Assembly (NCBI GenBank): GCA_018654745.1
Contig: JABILA010000080.1
Coordinates: forward strand, 1-57,236
DNA from: Alphaproteobacteria bacterium
Lineage (GTDB): Bacteria > Pseudomonadota > Alphaproteobacteria > UBA2966
DNA: 57,236 nucleotides
Reading direction: 5' to 3'
How positions within the stretch are numbered: position 1 is the first letter of the stretch; each line of letters opens with the position of its first letter. The position numbers and the translations under genes were made by a program. Under the pieces are notes generated by a model, which did no database searches, had not been told where the DNA came from, and saw only the letters and a program-made list of their open reading frames with translations. Of the stretch, positions 15,301-24,675 are shown piece by piece.

Positions 15301-17258
15301 GAGCATGGGAATCGGTCAAACGTCACTTCCGCGAAATTGGCATTGATACCCAAAGCCAGGAATTCACGGTTGTTGGTATTGGCGATATGGCGGGTGATGT
15401 CTTTGGCAACGGCATGTTGCTGTCCCAGCATATCCGGCTGCTCGGTGCCTTCAACCACCTGCATATTTTTATTGATCCCGATCCGGATGCCAAAAAAACC
15501 TGGGTGGAGCGCAAACGTCTGTTCGACAATCCATCCCTGCGCTGGAGCGATTACAACACCAAGCTGATTTCCAAGGGCGGGGGCATATTTGAGCGAAGCG
15601 CCAAGTCCATTCCGATTTCGGCCCAGATGAAAGCCTGCTTTGATATTCGCCGGGATAGCCTGACGCCCAACGAATTGATCCGTGCCATGTTGCTGGCGAA
15701 TATCGATTTGCTGTGGAATGGCGGTATCGGCACCTATGTGAAGGCAACACCTGAACGCGATGCCGATGTCGGTGACCGGGCCAACGATGCCTTGCGCGTC
15801 GACGGGGCCGAACTTCATTGTCGGGTGATTGGTGAAGGCGGCAATCTTGGCATGACCCAGCGTGGTCGTATTGAATATGCCTTGCACGGCGGCCGGGTAA
15901 ACACTGATGCCATTGATAACTCCGCTGGTGTTGATTGTTCGGATCACGAGGTCAATATCAAGATCCTTGTCGACAGTCTGGTAACCAACAAGCAGTTGCC
16001 GCTGAAACAACGCAATCGCTTCCTGGCACAGATGACAGATGAAGTTGGCGAATTGGTACTGCGAACGAACTATCTGCAAACCCAGTCCATGACCAGCGCC
16101 GAAGATGCCGGTGTGGCCGCCATGGAAGAACAGGGTCGCTTCATGCGCGCGCTTGAACGTCGGGATCGTCTGGACAGGGAAATCGAATTTCTGCCCAATG
16201 ATGAAGACCTGGCGGATCGTTCCGCGGCAAACAAGGGTTTGACGCGTCCGGAATTCGCCGTCGTTCAGTCCTATGCCAAAATGGTTTTATACGATGATTT
16301 GCTGGCCAGTGATTTGCCGCAGGATGATTTTTTTGCGGATGACCTGATTAATTATTTTCCAAAGCAGATTCAACGCAAATATCTTTCGGCTATTACCAGC
16401 CACAGTCTGCGCCGGGAAATTGTGGCGACCCTGATGGCAAACTCTGTTGTCAACCGGGCCGGGGCCACGTTCGTCAATGATGTGGTGGAAGAAACCGGGC
16501 ATGAACCGGCCGATATCGCCAGAGCCTATGCAGCGGCACGCGGGGCCTTCGATTTCCGCAGCCTTTGGGCCGGTGTTGCCTCGCTGGATAACAAAGTGGA
16601 TGCAGCCGTTCAAACCAGAATGAACCGGGCCTCGGAAGCTTTATTGCGGGACGTCACCATGTGGATGTTGAACAACCTGCCACAGCCTCTGGATATTGCC
16701 AAAACCATCCGCACTTACAGCGCGGGTATCCTGCAAATTGCCGAGAACCTGGACGGCATGGTCGGTGAACTGGAAAGTGCCAACCTCAAGGCCGCCGAAG
16801 AAAGCTATGTGGCGTCAGGTGTCTCAAGGGCCCTGGCGCGAAAAGTTGCCGGTCTCGATGCCATGCGTTCTGCCTGCCACATTGTACATGCTGCGAACGC
16901 CACCAAAAAACCGGTGGCAACAGTTGCACGGATTTATTTCAGCACCGGCGCCTGGATCGGTCTGGACTGGTTGCGGACAGCAGCAGAAACCATCGAGCCG
17001 TCTTCACATTGGGAACGTCTGGCCGTGACTGTGATCATCGAGGATTTGTATGGTCAGCAACGAGCCCTGACGATGAAGGTAATGGAAAACGCCGGCAAGT
17101 TATCCGGTGCCGATGCGGTCAAGGCCTGGGCAAAATCCAGTGATGGATCCGTAGACCGGGGAATTGGGATGATTAACGAATTCCGCAGTGCGGGAACGGT
17201 GGACATGGCACAGCTGGCCCTGGCGAACCGTCAGGTCCGGGCCATGATTGTCGGGTAA
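12396..17258 (+). CDS. gdhB: NAD-specific glutamate dehydrogenase, large L_180 type
   Basis: At 1620 residues it has the length of the 180-kDa class known from Pseudomonas (gdhB) and Caulobacter (gdhZ). It oxidises glutamate to 2-oxoglutarate and ammonia with NAD, feeding amino acids into the TCA cycle. The N-terminal ~700 residues carry ACT-like regulatory regions. The catalytic core includes RGGRVARGGLRWSDR, a substrate-lysine motif SKGGFV (K860) and VGIGDMAGDVFGNG (about 994-1006), then the NAD-binding region and a helical C-terminus. No frameshift is seen. The MFS gene follows after 26 nt on the same strand. Confidence 0.97.
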   Translation: MLTKARKDKADRIKQVIAHLNKQAGKKKSVRTAELVELFYARVAPEDIISARLDNLYGAPTSLLKSAAIRKPEKPIVRAWNPDQKKDGWKTPHTVIEVINDDMPFLVDSITQGLAQAGWGVQLAVHPIVVVQRNAAGKIVDLLPEDRTSETLSVESWIHVQVERQSTAKALREIEKRLTAILSDVRAAVEDWKPMLARLHETITTMKLTPPPLDPEEVDEATAFLEWMADNHFTLLGVREYEYSGAKGTESIRLVKGSGMGILRNPGAHVLQSAGTRSGQVITDEVRHLMSQPTPLFVTKANVRSTVHRAVHMDYIGFKRFDKKGNVIGERRFIGLFTSAAYNQSPLAIPLLRRRVKKTVHNAGLSRSSHDGKALTNVLETFPRDELFQIAEEDLNNISLGVLELQDRPRIKAFARRDPFGRFVSCLVYVPRESHTTDLRMRFGDIVAQEYHGHVSASYTHIGETPLARIHFIIGIDDAGKAPVDGDVLDKLLRKAARSWQDDLKDALQAHFGEQDTPALWQRYRTAFAAGYRDAFAASDAMGDIEKMEELDSENNLALQLYRPDDAPENTLRFKIFHTGGPIPLSDCLPVLENMGLQVVDENPHKIKRGENGDRVWIHDFGLLSKSARSIDIDDAREQFHETFARVWREEIENDGFNRLVVGAGLKWRDVVVLRAYSKYLRQAGIAFSPDYMEDTLAGNPEIAARIVEYFHLRFDPANNATAADIKARDRTTKRILNRIGGLLDQVANLDEDRILRRFLNLVESTLRTNYYQPAADGQSKAYVSFKLNSQEVDELPLPRPHVEIFVYSPRVEAVHLRGGRVARGGLRWSDRREDFRTEVLGLMKAQMVKNAVIVPVGSKGGFVTKNLPTTGGRDAVMAEVIECYQTFLRGLLDVTDNRTAKGVAHPDQVVRYDEDDTYLVVAADKGTATFSDIANGVAIDYGFWLGDAFASGGSAGYDHKGMGITAKGAWESVKRHFREIGIDTQSQEFTVVGIGDMAGDVFGNGMLLSQHIRLLGAFNHLHIFIDPDPDAKKTWVERKRLFDNPSLRWSDYNTKLISKGGGIFERSAKSIPISAQMKACFDIRRDSLTPNELIRAMLLANIDLLWNGGIGTYVKATPERDADVGDRANDALRVDGAELHCRVIGEGGNLGMTQRGRIEYALHGGRVNTDAIDNSAGVDCSDHEVNIKILVDSLVTNKQLPLKQRNRFLAQMTDEVGELVLRTNYLQTQSMTSAEDAGVAAMEEQGRFMRALERRDRLDREIEFLPNDEDLADRSAANKGLTRPEFAVVQSYAKMVLYDDLLASDLPQDDFFADDLINYFPKQIQRKYLSAITSHSLRREIVATLMANSVVNRAGATFVNDVVEETGHEPADIARAYAAARGAFDFRSLWAGVASLDNKVDAAVQTRMNRASEALLRDVTMWMLNNLPQPLDIAKTIRTYSAGILQIAENLDGMVGELESANLKAAEESYVASGVSRALARKVAGLDAMRSACHIVHAANATKKPVATVARIYFSTGAWIGLDWLRTAAETIEPSSHWERLAVTVIIEDLYGQQRALTMKVMENAGKLSGADAVKAWAKSSDGSVDRGIGMINEFRSAGTVDMAQLALANRQVRAMIVG

Positions 17259-17284
17259 ATTTTGGTAGATCAAAAGGGGGGCGC

Positions 17285-18574
17285 ATGACTGACGCCAATG
17301 GTGAGCGAGTTCGGACATCCAAAAAAGGGATGTGGGGCTGGGCTTTGTATGACTGGGCCAACTCGCCCTATACAACGATCATTATTACCTTTGTGTTTGG
17401 CACCTATTTTGCCAAGGGCATTGTCGGCGATGAAGTGCGCGGCCAGGAACTCTGGGGTTACGCGGCATCCATCGCTGGTTTGATCATCGCTATTGGCAGC
17501 CCCTTGCTGGGCGCTATTGCCGATGCCGGGGGACCGCGCAAACCCTGGCTCGCTGTTTTTTCGGGTCTGTGCATCGTGGGCTCCGGCATGTTGTGGTACG
17601 CCGAACCTGATCCGAGCTTCGTCCATTGGGCTATGTTCTGGGTTATTCTCTCCACTGTCGGGTTTGAGTTCGGCATCGTTTTTAACAATGCCATGCTGCC
17701 GGATCTGGTGGCCGAAGAGCGTCTCGGTCGCTGGTCAGGCTGGGCCTGGGGTCTCGGGTATCTTGGTGGCCTGACCGCCATGATCATTGCGCTCTTTGCA
17801 TTTGTGCAAGCGGAAACGCCGATGCTGGGCCTTGATAAGGAGAGCCTTGAACATATCCGTATTGTCGGGCCTTTGGTGGCAGTCTGGTTTCTGGCCTTCG
17901 TCTGGCCCATGTTTATGTGGACGCCAGACCGGGCGAAATCGTCTGCAAGCCTGGGTGAAAAAGTCTCGTCCGGGTTCAGTCAACTCGGGCGGACCCTGAA
18001 AAGCCTGAAGGACCATCGCAATGTTCTCAAATTTCTAATTGCCCGGATGATTTATGCCGATGGCCTGGCGACCATGTTTGCCTTTGGTGGCATTTATGCC
18101 GCCGGTACCTTCGGCATGGAATTGTCCGAGGTCATCACATTTGGCATCATCCTGAATGTCACCGCCGGGATCGGTGCGATCTGTTTTGCCTGGATCGACG
18201 ACTGGATCGGATCAAAACCGACGATCATCATTTCCCTGGTGGGTCTGATCATCACAGCCTTTGGCGTCATCATCGTCGAAGACATTTCCTGGTTCTGGGT
18301 CTGGGGATCGTTGCTGGGCATCTTTGTTGGCCCGTCACAGGCCGCAAGTCGCTCCCTCATGGCGAGGCTCGCGCCTGAGGGACAGACCACAGAATTTTTT
18401 GGCCTCTACGCCCTGACCGGCAAGGCTACAGCATTCCTGGGACCTTTCCTGGTTGCCGTTGTCACCGCTGGCATGAGCAGCCAGCGCTGGGGCCTGGCCG
18501 TTGTGTTGGTGTTCTTCGTCATCGGCCTTGGTCTGCTGCTGACCGTGCATGACCCGAAACGCGATGTGGCCTAG
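17285..18574 (+). CDS. UMF1-family MFS transporter
   Basis: This 429-residue integral membrane protein has about 12 hydrophobic segments. The N-terminal WALYDWANSPYTT motif (about residues 19-31) is the signature of the UMF1 family, bacterial relatives of the yeast vacuolar effluxer Atg22. A second feature is NNAMLPDL near residue 136. The substrate is unknown; amino-acid efflux is plausible by homology and by its place after glutamate dehydrogenase. A strong GGGGGG ribosome site precedes the ATG. Its end overlaps the next gene by 26 nt. Confidence 0.9.
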   Translation: MTDANGERVRTSKKGMWGWALYDWANSPYTTIIITFVFGTYFAKGIVGDEVRGQELWGYAASIAGLIIAIGSPLLGAIADAGGPRKPWLAVFSGLCIVGSGMLWYAEPDPSFVHWAMFWVILSTVGFEFGIVFNNAMLPDLVAEERLGRWSGWAWGLGYLGGLTAMIIALFAFVQAETPMLGLDKESLEHIRIVGPLVAVWFLAFVWPMFMWTPDRAKSSASLGEKVSSGFSQLGRTLKSLKDHRNVLKFLIARMIYADGLATMFAFGGIYAAGTFGMELSEVITFGIILNVTAGIGAICFAWIDDWIGSKPTIIISLVGLIITAFGVIIVEDISWFWVWGSLLGIFVGPSQAASRSLMARLAPEGQTTEFFGLYALTGKATAFLGPFLVAVVTAGMSSQRWGLAVVLVFFVIGLGLLLTVHDPKRDVA

Positions 18575-19604
18575 GCGTACCATCGCAGGCTGCCTGGTTC
18601 TGGCAATATCAATATTCGCCGGTCAGGCGGCTCAGGCGGAAATTGTTCCTGTACCCCTCATTGAAAATGGCATGGCAAGTTTGCGGGTGGTGCATGCCGT
18701 AAATCCACGCTTGTCGAAATTGTCAGATCATGAACTGGCCATTCTCCTCGAGGAGATGACAGCGATTGTCAAAATGCATTTCGGAATTTCTCTGCTGCTG
18801 GACAAGCCAAAGCAGAAAACGGTTGCTGAACTATTGGCCGCAATTCCCAAAAAGGCGCTGGATATACGGGGTCAGGAAATCTATGACTTCAAAACAGGGA
18901 CCGGTAACAAAAAGCGTCTGATCGATGGATATCTCAAAACCCTCAGGAGCTGGAAAACACCGGTCGCCAAACTTATTGACTACGCGTCTCCGTATCTGGT
19001 GCAACCGGTCTCATTTCGATCCTTGCGCGGCCTCGCCGAAGCCCTGACACAAACGCATCTGGCGCGGCTGGAATATTGGCGTACGCAACCCGCCGCAGAC
19101 GGTAAGCCAATGCTCGACGAGACCCTGGCCAACGAATGGATTGCCTGGGATTTGCTTGGATATAACAACATGCCGTTCGATGTCATCGTCACCAATCAAC
19201 CCGTGATCAGTGCTGAATATGATGACGGCGGTCTGAATTCTGCCCTGCGAGGCGGCGTCAGTGCCGGGTCCACCGGATACAGCAAATCCGGTCGTTACAG
19301 GACATATTCTTTCATTAGCACATTCCCCTTTACCGAATACAAAAAGCTGTTCAAGGGCTCATCAGACATTACCTCACGGGATCAGGCTGTACGCCTGGCC
19401 GGAAAATATATGGCGCACGAAATTGGCCATATGCTGATGCTGTTGGCCCACCCCTTTGCCAATCCGGCCTGCGTCATGCGACCGGAGCCGCTATTTCATT
19501 TTGCCACTTGGGCAAAAAACCTGGATGCCAAAAAATGTCAGATCGGCTCCAGCCCGGCGATGACGCCGGGGGCTGCCAAAATCGGGTTTCACCCCGACTG
19601 GTAA
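18549..19604 (+). CDS. Secreted protein with a zinc-metalloprotease HExxH motif
   Basis: The 351-residue protein has an N-terminal signal peptide (TIAGCLVLAISIFAGQAAQA, cleaved near residue 30) and a single HEIGH motif at 290-294. Another histidine, H301, gives HExxHx6H, one residue longer than the metzincin spacing (HExxHx5H). An ATVMxxP-like ACVMRPE segment follows about 10 residues later, similar to the Met-turn of metzincins. A zinc-dependent endopeptidase of the periplasm or exterior is likely, but I cannot place it in a named family. The start may be ATG 18549 or 18564; both overlap the MFS gene. It is convergent with YbjQ, 2 nt away. Confidence 0.8.
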   Translation: MTRNAMWPRRTIAGCLVLAISIFAGQAAQAEIVPVPLIENGMASLRVVHAVNPRLSKLSDHELAILLEEMTAIVKMHFGISLLLDKPKQKTVAELLAAIPKKALDIRGQEIYDFKTGTGNKKRLIDGYLKTLRSWKTPVAKLIDYASPYLVQPVSFRSLRGLAEALTQTHLARLEYWRTQPAADGKPMLDETLANEWIAWDLLGYNNMPFDVIVTNQPVISAEYDDGGLNSALRGGVSAGSTGYSKSGRYRTYSFISTFPFTEYKKLFKGSSDITSRDQAVRLAGKYMAHEIGHMLMLLAHPFANPACVMRPEPLFHFATWAKNLDAKKCQIGSSPAMTPGAAKIGFHPDW

Positions 19605-19606
19605 GG

Positions 19607-19933
19607 TTAAGCGGGGGCGGTAATAACCGCTGTACCGCTGCAGGTCACCATTAACATACTGCCGGTTTCGCCAACGGTTTCATAATCCAGATCAACTGCA
19701 ATGATCGCTGTGGCACCCAGGCCCTCGGCTTCGTCCTGCATTTCCTTGAGCGCAACATCGCGGGCATCCTTCAGGACTTTTTCATAGCCGCCGACCTGGC
19801 CACCAACGACGTCGCGAACTTTGGCAAAAAAGTCCCGCACAAAGTTCGCGCCCATAATGGCTTCACCGGAGACAATGCCCAGATATTCCTGGACACGCTG
19901 GCCGTCGATATTCGAAGTGGTTGAAATAATCAT
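19607..19933 (-). CDS. YbjQ/UPF0145-family protein
   Basis: The 108-residue protein matches YbjQ throughout: it begins [28 protein letters not shown], then has a helix with [29 protein letters not shown], and ends in a beta strand VTCSGTAV. The family forms homopentamers and is labelled a possible heavy-metal-binding domain, without firm function. It lies 18 nt downstream of purH on the same strand and is the last gene of the leftward series from 31772. Confidence 0.93.
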   Translation of the reverse strand: MIISTTSNIDGQRVQEYLGIVSGEAIMGANFVRDFFAKVRDVVGGQVGGYEKVLKDARDVALKEMQDEAEGLGATAIIAVDLDYETVGETGSMLMVTCSGTAVITAPA

Positions 19934-19951
19934 TTTGTCTGGTTTCCTGGA

Positions 19952-21544
19952 TCAATGTCTGAAATGGCGCATGCCGGTGAAGACCATGGCGAGGCCTGCT
20001 TCGTCGGCGGCGGCGATAACTTCGTCATCACGCATGGAGCCACCGGGCTGGATGACAGCGGTGACACCGGCTTCGGCTGTGGTGATCAGGCCATCAGCAA
20101 AGGGGAAAAATGCGTCTGAGGCCGCGACACTGCCGCGGGTCAAAGGCTCAGGGTGACCTGCTTCCTTTGCGGCGTCTTCGGCTTTACGGGCGGCGATACG
20201 GGCGGCATCGATACGGCTCATTTGTCCGGCACCGACACCAACCGTGGCGCGGTCCTTGGCATATACAATGGTGTTGGATTTAACGTGCTTGGCAACCGTG
20301 AAGGCAAACTGCAGATCGGCCAGTTCGGCTTCTGTTGGCGGACGTTTGGTGACGACCTTCAGATCCAGGTCGACGACCCGTCCGGCATCACGGGTTTGCA
20401 GCAAATAGCCACCCGCCAGCGATTTCATGGTCATGCCCTTTGCCTTTGGATCGGGCAGGCCACCGGTTAGCAGCAGACGCAAATTCTTCTTGGTGGCGAT
20501 AATTTCGCGGGCTGCGTCGTCCGCATCGGGGGCAATAATAACCTCGGTGAAGATATTGGAAATTTCCTTCGCCGTAATTTCATCCAGGGGCCGGTTCAGG
20601 GCGATGATGCCACCAAAGGCGCTGGTCGGATCACACGCCAGGGCATTCAGATAGGCTTCGCGCATATTGCTGCCCAGGGCCACGCCGCAAGGGTTGGCAT
20701 GTTTGATGATGGCAACAGCGGGGGCAGCGGCGGGATCAAATTCGCTGACCAGTTCAAATGCCGCATCCGTGTCATTGAGATTATTATAGGACAGCGCCTT
20801 GCCCTGGATTTGTGTGGCCGTGGCGACGCCAGGACGGGTCGCTGAATTTGTATAGAACGCTGCTTCCTGATGCGGGTTTTCGCCATAGCGCAAAATTTCC
20901 TGGCGTTGACCGGCGACAACCAGGCGATCCGGAAAGGCATCGCCTTGCTGTTCGGCGAACCAGCCGGCAATCGCCGCATCATATGATCCGGTCCGGGCGT
21001 AGGCCTTGGCGGCCAGTTTGCGGCGCAGGTCCAAAGATGTTGCACCGTCATTTTCGTTTATGGCCGTAATGACGGCGCCGTAGTCACCGGCATCAACAAC
21101 GATGGTGACGAAGTCATGGTTCTTGGCAGCTGAGCGGATCATGGCCGGGCCGCCGATATCGATATTTTCGATGCAGGTCGCGAAATCAGCGCCCTTGGCA
21201 ACTGTTTCCTCGAACGGGTAAAGATTGACGACCACCAGATCGATACCACCGATATCATGCGCGGCCATGGCATCAGTATGTTCGGTCTTGTCGCGCAGGG
21301 CCAGAATGCCGCCATGGACTTTCGGGTGCAGGGTTTTGACGCGACCATCCATCATTTCAGGAAAGCCGGTATAATCGGCAACTTCGCGCACAGGCACACC
21401 TGCATCCGCCAGCATTTTGGCGGAGCCACCAGTGGAGAGGATTTCGACATCACGGGCGGCAAGGGCCTGGCCCAGTTCAACAAGGCCGGTTTTATCAGAG
21501 ACGGATATGAGGGCACGTTTAATAACTACTTGGTCGCGGGACAT
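19952..21544 (-). CDS. purH: PurH, AICAR transformylase / IMP cyclohydrolase
   Basis: The 530-residue bifunctional enzyme performs the last two steps of IMP synthesis. The N-terminal cyclohydrolase (MGS-like) domain spans about residues 1-150, with STGGSAKML and [13 protein letters not shown] (68-79). The transformylase domain follows, with the catalytic KHANPCG (K281, H282). Length and domain order are normal. A run of ten C on the coding strand sits about 25 nt before the ATG. It is 57 nt after the CapD-like gene and may be read from the polysaccharide operon as well as from its own promoter. Confidence 0.98.
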   Translation of the reverse strand: MSRDQVVIKRALISVSDKTGLVELGQALAARDVEILSTGGSAKMLADAGVPVREVADYTGFPEMMDGRVKTLHPKVHGGILALRDKTEHTDAMAAHDIGGIDLVVVNLYPFEETVAKGADFATCIENIDIGGPAMIRSAAKNHDFVTIVVDAGDYGAVITAINENDGATSLDLRRKLAAKAYARTGSYDAAIAGWFAEQQGDAFPDRLVVAGQRQEILRYGENPHQEAAFYTNSATRPGVATATQIQGKALSYNNLNDTDAAFELVSEFDPAAAPAVAIIKHANPCGVALGSNMREAYLNALACDPTSAFGGIIALNRPLDEITAKEISNIFTEVIIAPDADDAAREIIATKKNLRLLLTGGLPDPKAKGMTMKSLAGGYLLQTRDAGRVVDLDLKVVTKRPPTEAELADLQFAFTVAKHVKSNTIVYAKDRATVGVGAGQMSRIDAARIAARKAEDAAKEAGHPEPLTRGSVAASDAFFPFADGLITTAEAGVTAVIQPGGSMRDDEVIAAADEAGLAMVFTGMRHFRH

Positions 21545-21568
21545 GGGTAAGGTTTCTCCGGAAGGACA

Positions 21569-21578
21569 GGGGGGGGGG
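21569..21578 (-). repeat. Homopolymer tract (C10 on the purH strand) in the purH leader
   Basis: Ten consecutive G on the + strand lie in the 57-nt spacer between the CapD-like gene and purH. The short arms GACAG/CTGTC flank the run, so the leader RNA could form a stem around it. Such tracts slip during replication and could change the leader length. Confidence 0.7.
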
Positions 21579-21601
21579 ACTGTCGGAATATTGATCAGAA
21601 T

Positions 21602-23548
21602 TTAATCTGGGGTGGATGTAAGATCGCTTTCAAATTCGGGTACAAAGGTCTTGATTACCTGCAAGGTCTGGTCGGTTTGCCGTGCCGTGGCTGCGACATT
21701 CAGTTGATCCAGCAAGGTCTTCAGTTCGGCATATTCGATGGTTCTGGGGGCCGCCAGCATGATGCCTTCATGGCCTGTTTGCACCAGTTGTTCGCTGTCG
21801 TGAAACAGCTCTTCGTACAATTTCTCACCGGGCCGCAGGCCGGTAAATTCAACCGCGACATCCTTGTCAGGCTGCAGGCCGGAAAGCCGTATCATCTGTC
21901 GGGCGAGATCCTGAATGCGCACAGGCTCTCCCATATCCAGGACAAAGACTTCGCCCTTGTTGCCCTGTTCGGTCGTGGCCGCATCAGAAGTCTGTTCTTC
22001 GGGAATGGCGCTGGCTTGCAGAACCAGCTCAACGGCTTCGCCCGTGGTCATGAAATAACGGGTAATCTCAGGATGCGTGACCGTCAGCGGTCCACCGGCA
22101 GCCAGCTGGCGCTGAAATAATGGCACCACTGATCCTGTTGATCCCAGAACATTGCCAAATCGCACGGTGACAAAGCGGGTGTCCGTGCCACCCGATCTGG
22201 CCAGGTTCAGACTTTGACAAACCATCTCGGCGATGCGCTTGGTCGCGCCCATGACGTTGGTCGGATTGACGGCCTTGTCTGTTGAAATTTGCACCATGGT
22301 GCCAACGCCGTGGTTACGGCAGGCCTCGGCAACATTGAAAGTACCGAGACAGTTGGTCAGTGCCGCTTCATTGGGATTACGTTCGTTCAGGGGTACATGT
22401 TTGAACGCAGCGGCGTGGAAAACGATGTCAGGCAGTTCCTTGGCAAAGACCTGATCAAGGCGGGTTGTATCGCGAACGTCTCCCAGCACGGCTTCACGGG
22501 GGACTTCGGGATATTTTTCCGACATCTCCATATCGATGCGATAGAGATTATATTCGCCATTGTCCAGCAGCGTCATTTGCGCCGGACCAAAACTTGCGGC
22601 CTGGCGTACAAGTTCCGATCCGATTGTGCCACCGGCACCGGTGACCAGAACCTTTTTTCCGGCGATTAACCTGGCCATGGCCTCGCGGTCCAGAACCTTG
22701 CGCGGTCGACCCAGCAGGTCAGCAATATCGATGGCCTGCAGTTGCCCGCCATTATCGACAAGTCGCGGCTTGTTGGCGTTATCACTATTGGCAAAGTCTG
22801 TCAGCCTCGGGACGCGGGCCAGGGTCAGGCCCCAGGCGTCCGCCTTGTCCAGCAAGTCACGCACGATCATCCTGTCGATGCGGTCGCTGGCAATGATCAG
22901 GCGTTGTGGACGTCGGCCCTTTTTGTCCAGCGCCGTGATGACCTGATCCAGTTCGCCAATTGTCCCCATAACCCGAACACCGCGAATATCGCGTCCAATG
23001 CGGTTGGGTTTGTCATCGACAATACCGACGACCCGGTAGTTGGCATTTCGACCACGGGATTGATCGCGGATAAACATCTCGGCGGCGTCACCGGCACCGA
23101 CCAGAACCACCGGAATACGAGTGTCTGCGTCACGCTCGAACGCTGCGCGCCAGTTCCCGTCTTTCAGGGCGCGGTACAAAAACCGCGGACCGGCCAGCAG
23201 GAAAATCAGCAGCGGCCAGTTGATCAGCAAGGCCGTGCGCGGAAAATCCTGCAGACGGGTGGCCACAAACATAATCGCCAGAAATACAAGGATCGACAGG
23301 GTAACGGCTTTGACGATGGCGACCAGGTCATTAAAGGAGGCGTAATACCAGATGCCGCGATAAAGGCCGGCCCGCCAGAAGGCGATAAAACAAACTACGG
23401 TGAAAACAACTGTCGCAGGCCACAAAAAGCCGGGGGACTGCGGTGCACCATAGGTGTAATAGCGCACGAGGACAGAAATCTCGAACGACAGCGCCGCCAT
23501 AAAAATGTCGTGCAGGGCCACAGTTGCGATGCGCCGGTTCAGCTGCAA
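21602..23548 (-). CDS. CapD/PglF-like nucleoside-diphosphate-sugar epimerase/dehydratase
   Basis: This 648-residue membrane enzyme has four N-terminal transmembrane segments (within residues 1-120), a first nucleotide-binding fold (VVLVGAGDAAE, 147-157) and a catalytic extended-SDR domain beginning VLVTGAGGTIGS (300-311). The active region reads STDKAVNPTNVMGATK (422-437); M433 replaces the usual Tyr of YxxxK, as in the WbpM/PglF/FlaA1 4,6-dehydratases. It likely converts UDP-GlcNAc to a 4-keto-6-deoxy intermediate for surface polysaccharide. It lies 29 nt after the WecA-like gene on the same strand. Confidence 0.93.
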   Translation of the reverse strand: MQLNRRIATVALHDIFMAALSFEISVLVRYYTYGAPQSPGFLWPATVVFTVVCFIAFWRAGLYRGIWYYASFNDLVAIVKAVTLSILVFLAIMFVATRLQDFPRTALLINWPLLIFLLAGPRFLYRALKDGNWRAAFERDADTRIPVVLVGAGDAAEMFIRDQSRGRNANYRVVGIVDDKPNRIGRDIRGVRVMGTIGELDQVITALDKKGRRPQRLIIASDRIDRMIVRDLLDKADAWGLTLARVPRLTDFANSDNANKPRLVDNGGQLQAIDIADLLGRPRKVLDREAMARLIAGKKVLVTGAGGTIGSELVRQAASFGPAQMTLLDNGEYNLYRIDMEMSEKYPEVPREAVLGDVRDTTRLDQVFAKELPDIVFHAAAFKHVPLNERNPNEAALTNCLGTFNVAEACRNHGVGTMVQISTDKAVNPTNVMGATKRIAEMVCQSLNLARSGGTDTRFVTVRFGNVLGSTGSVVPLFQRQLAAGGPLTVTHPEITRYFMTTGEAVELVLQASAIPEEQTSDAATTEQGNKGEVFVLDMGEPVRIQDLARQMIRLSGLQPDKDVAVEFTGLRPGEKLYEELFHDSEQLVQTGHEGIMLAAPRTIEYAELKTLLDQLNVAATARQTDQTLQVIKTFVPEFESDLTSTPD

Positions 23549-23577
23549 GGACGAGACTCCGGATCATAGATCATGAT

Positions 23578-24639
23578 TCAGGCTTCACGATCAGGTTTTC
23601 TGCTGGCCAAATACCACAACAAGGCCGCGACCGCTACTGCTGCTGTTGTGCTCAGCAAAATTGTCTGCGCCGGAATGGCCGCTGCTGTCGCCGCCATATC
23701 GATCAGGATAATATTACAGGCGACAATCACGATCAGAATGTGACGATGGGCCTTGGTGCGCCGGACGCCGTCCGGGCCTTCCAGGGCGCTGGCGGCTTGT
23801 TGATAAAAGTGACTGCGATGGGCCTGCCAGACCTTTTCGCCGCGGAAAATTCGTTTGAACAGAGTGATGGTTGCATCACCGACATAATAAAGCGGCAAGA
23901 TCAGCCCCACGGCCAGAAACCCTTGTGTTGCTGCTACCAGCAAGGCCCAGCCCATGACAAAACCCAGTGGAATGGCACCGACATCCCCCATAAAGACGCT
24001 GGCTGGCGGTCTGTTCCAGACCAGAAAGCCGATACTGATGCCTGCAAGGGCTGCACCGGTCATTGCAAGGGGGGCAAATGCCGGGACCGCGAGTACGGGA
24101 CCAAATATGAGCGCCAGCCCGATCCCGACGCTGCCGGTTTCAACGGCTGTGATGCCGTCTGTGCCGTCCATGAAATTAGTCAGGTTTATAAACCAGAGCC
24201 AGGCGATGCCAGCAGCCAGGTGATCGGCCCAGACCGGTAACAGGCCCTGAAAAACCGGCGCGTTGTCTGGCAGCAATGAAATACCAAAGGCAACGGTAAT
24301 AATCTGGGTGAGGAACCGTGGGGCTGCGGGCAAGGTATGAAGGTCATCCAGCCACGAGACGATGCCAAGGGCTGCCGCCAGCGCCAATATGCCAAACAGG
24401 CCCCGGGCCAGTTCTTCATTTTGTGGAAATTGACTAAAGGCAATGCCGCCGCCCATAACCAGCAGGGCCGCCATAACACCGATGCCGCCGCCGCGTGGGG
24501 TGGCGACGCTGTGACTGGAGCGTTCATTGGGCAAGTCCAGAATGGCGCGTCGACGCAGCCAGACCAGCGCCAGGCGCGTGCCGATGACAGACAGCACTGC
24601 GGCTGCAAAAAAGATGAATATCAGGGATTGCCCGAACAT
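23578..24639 (-). CDS. WecA/WbpL-like undecaprenyl-phosphate glycosyl-1-phosphate transferase
   Basis: The 353-residue protein has about 10 transmembrane segments and the MraY/WecA catalytic marks: SWLDDLHTL (D98, D99), NLTNFMDGTDG (152-162), FMGDVGAIPLG (about 216-226) and the cytoplasmic loop HRSHFYQ (274-280). It starts polysaccharide synthesis by joining a sugar-1-phosphate to undecaprenyl phosphate. The sugar may be a product of the CapD-like enzyme, as for WbpL with WbpM, though that pairing is inferred. It sits 36 nt after the ligase gene in the same leftward operon. Confidence 0.92.
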   Translation of the reverse strand: MFGQSLIFIFFAAAVLSVIGTRLALVWLRRRAILDLPNERSSHSVATPRGGGIGVMAALLVMGGGIAFSQFPQNEELARGLFGILALAAALGIVSWLDDLHTLPAAPRFLTQIITVAFGISLLPDNAPVFQGLLPVWADHLAAGIAWLWFINLTNFMDGTDGITAVETGSVGIGLALIFGPVLAVPAFAPLAMTGAALAGISIGFLVWNRPPASVFMGDVGAIPLGFVMGWALLVAATQGFLAVGLILPLYYVGDATITLFKRIFRGEKVWQAHRSHFYQQAASALEGPDGVRRTKAHRHILIVIVACNIILIDMAATAAAIPAQTILLSTTAAVAVAALLWYLASRKPDREA

Positions 24640-24675
24640 CTGTTGGTTATAGCCGGAACCGGCTGGCAGGGGAAC

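Noticed and set aside
14883..16079. 398-residue open frame antisense to the glutamate dehydrogenase gene
   Set aside because: It lies wholly within the conserved catalytic region of the dehydrogenase, has no ribosome site or known motif, and such frames are common opposite G+C-rich genes.
22742..23569. 275-residue open frame antisense to the CapD-like gene
   Set aside because: The opposite strand has clear family motifs across the same region, while this frame has a composition unlike a folded protein.
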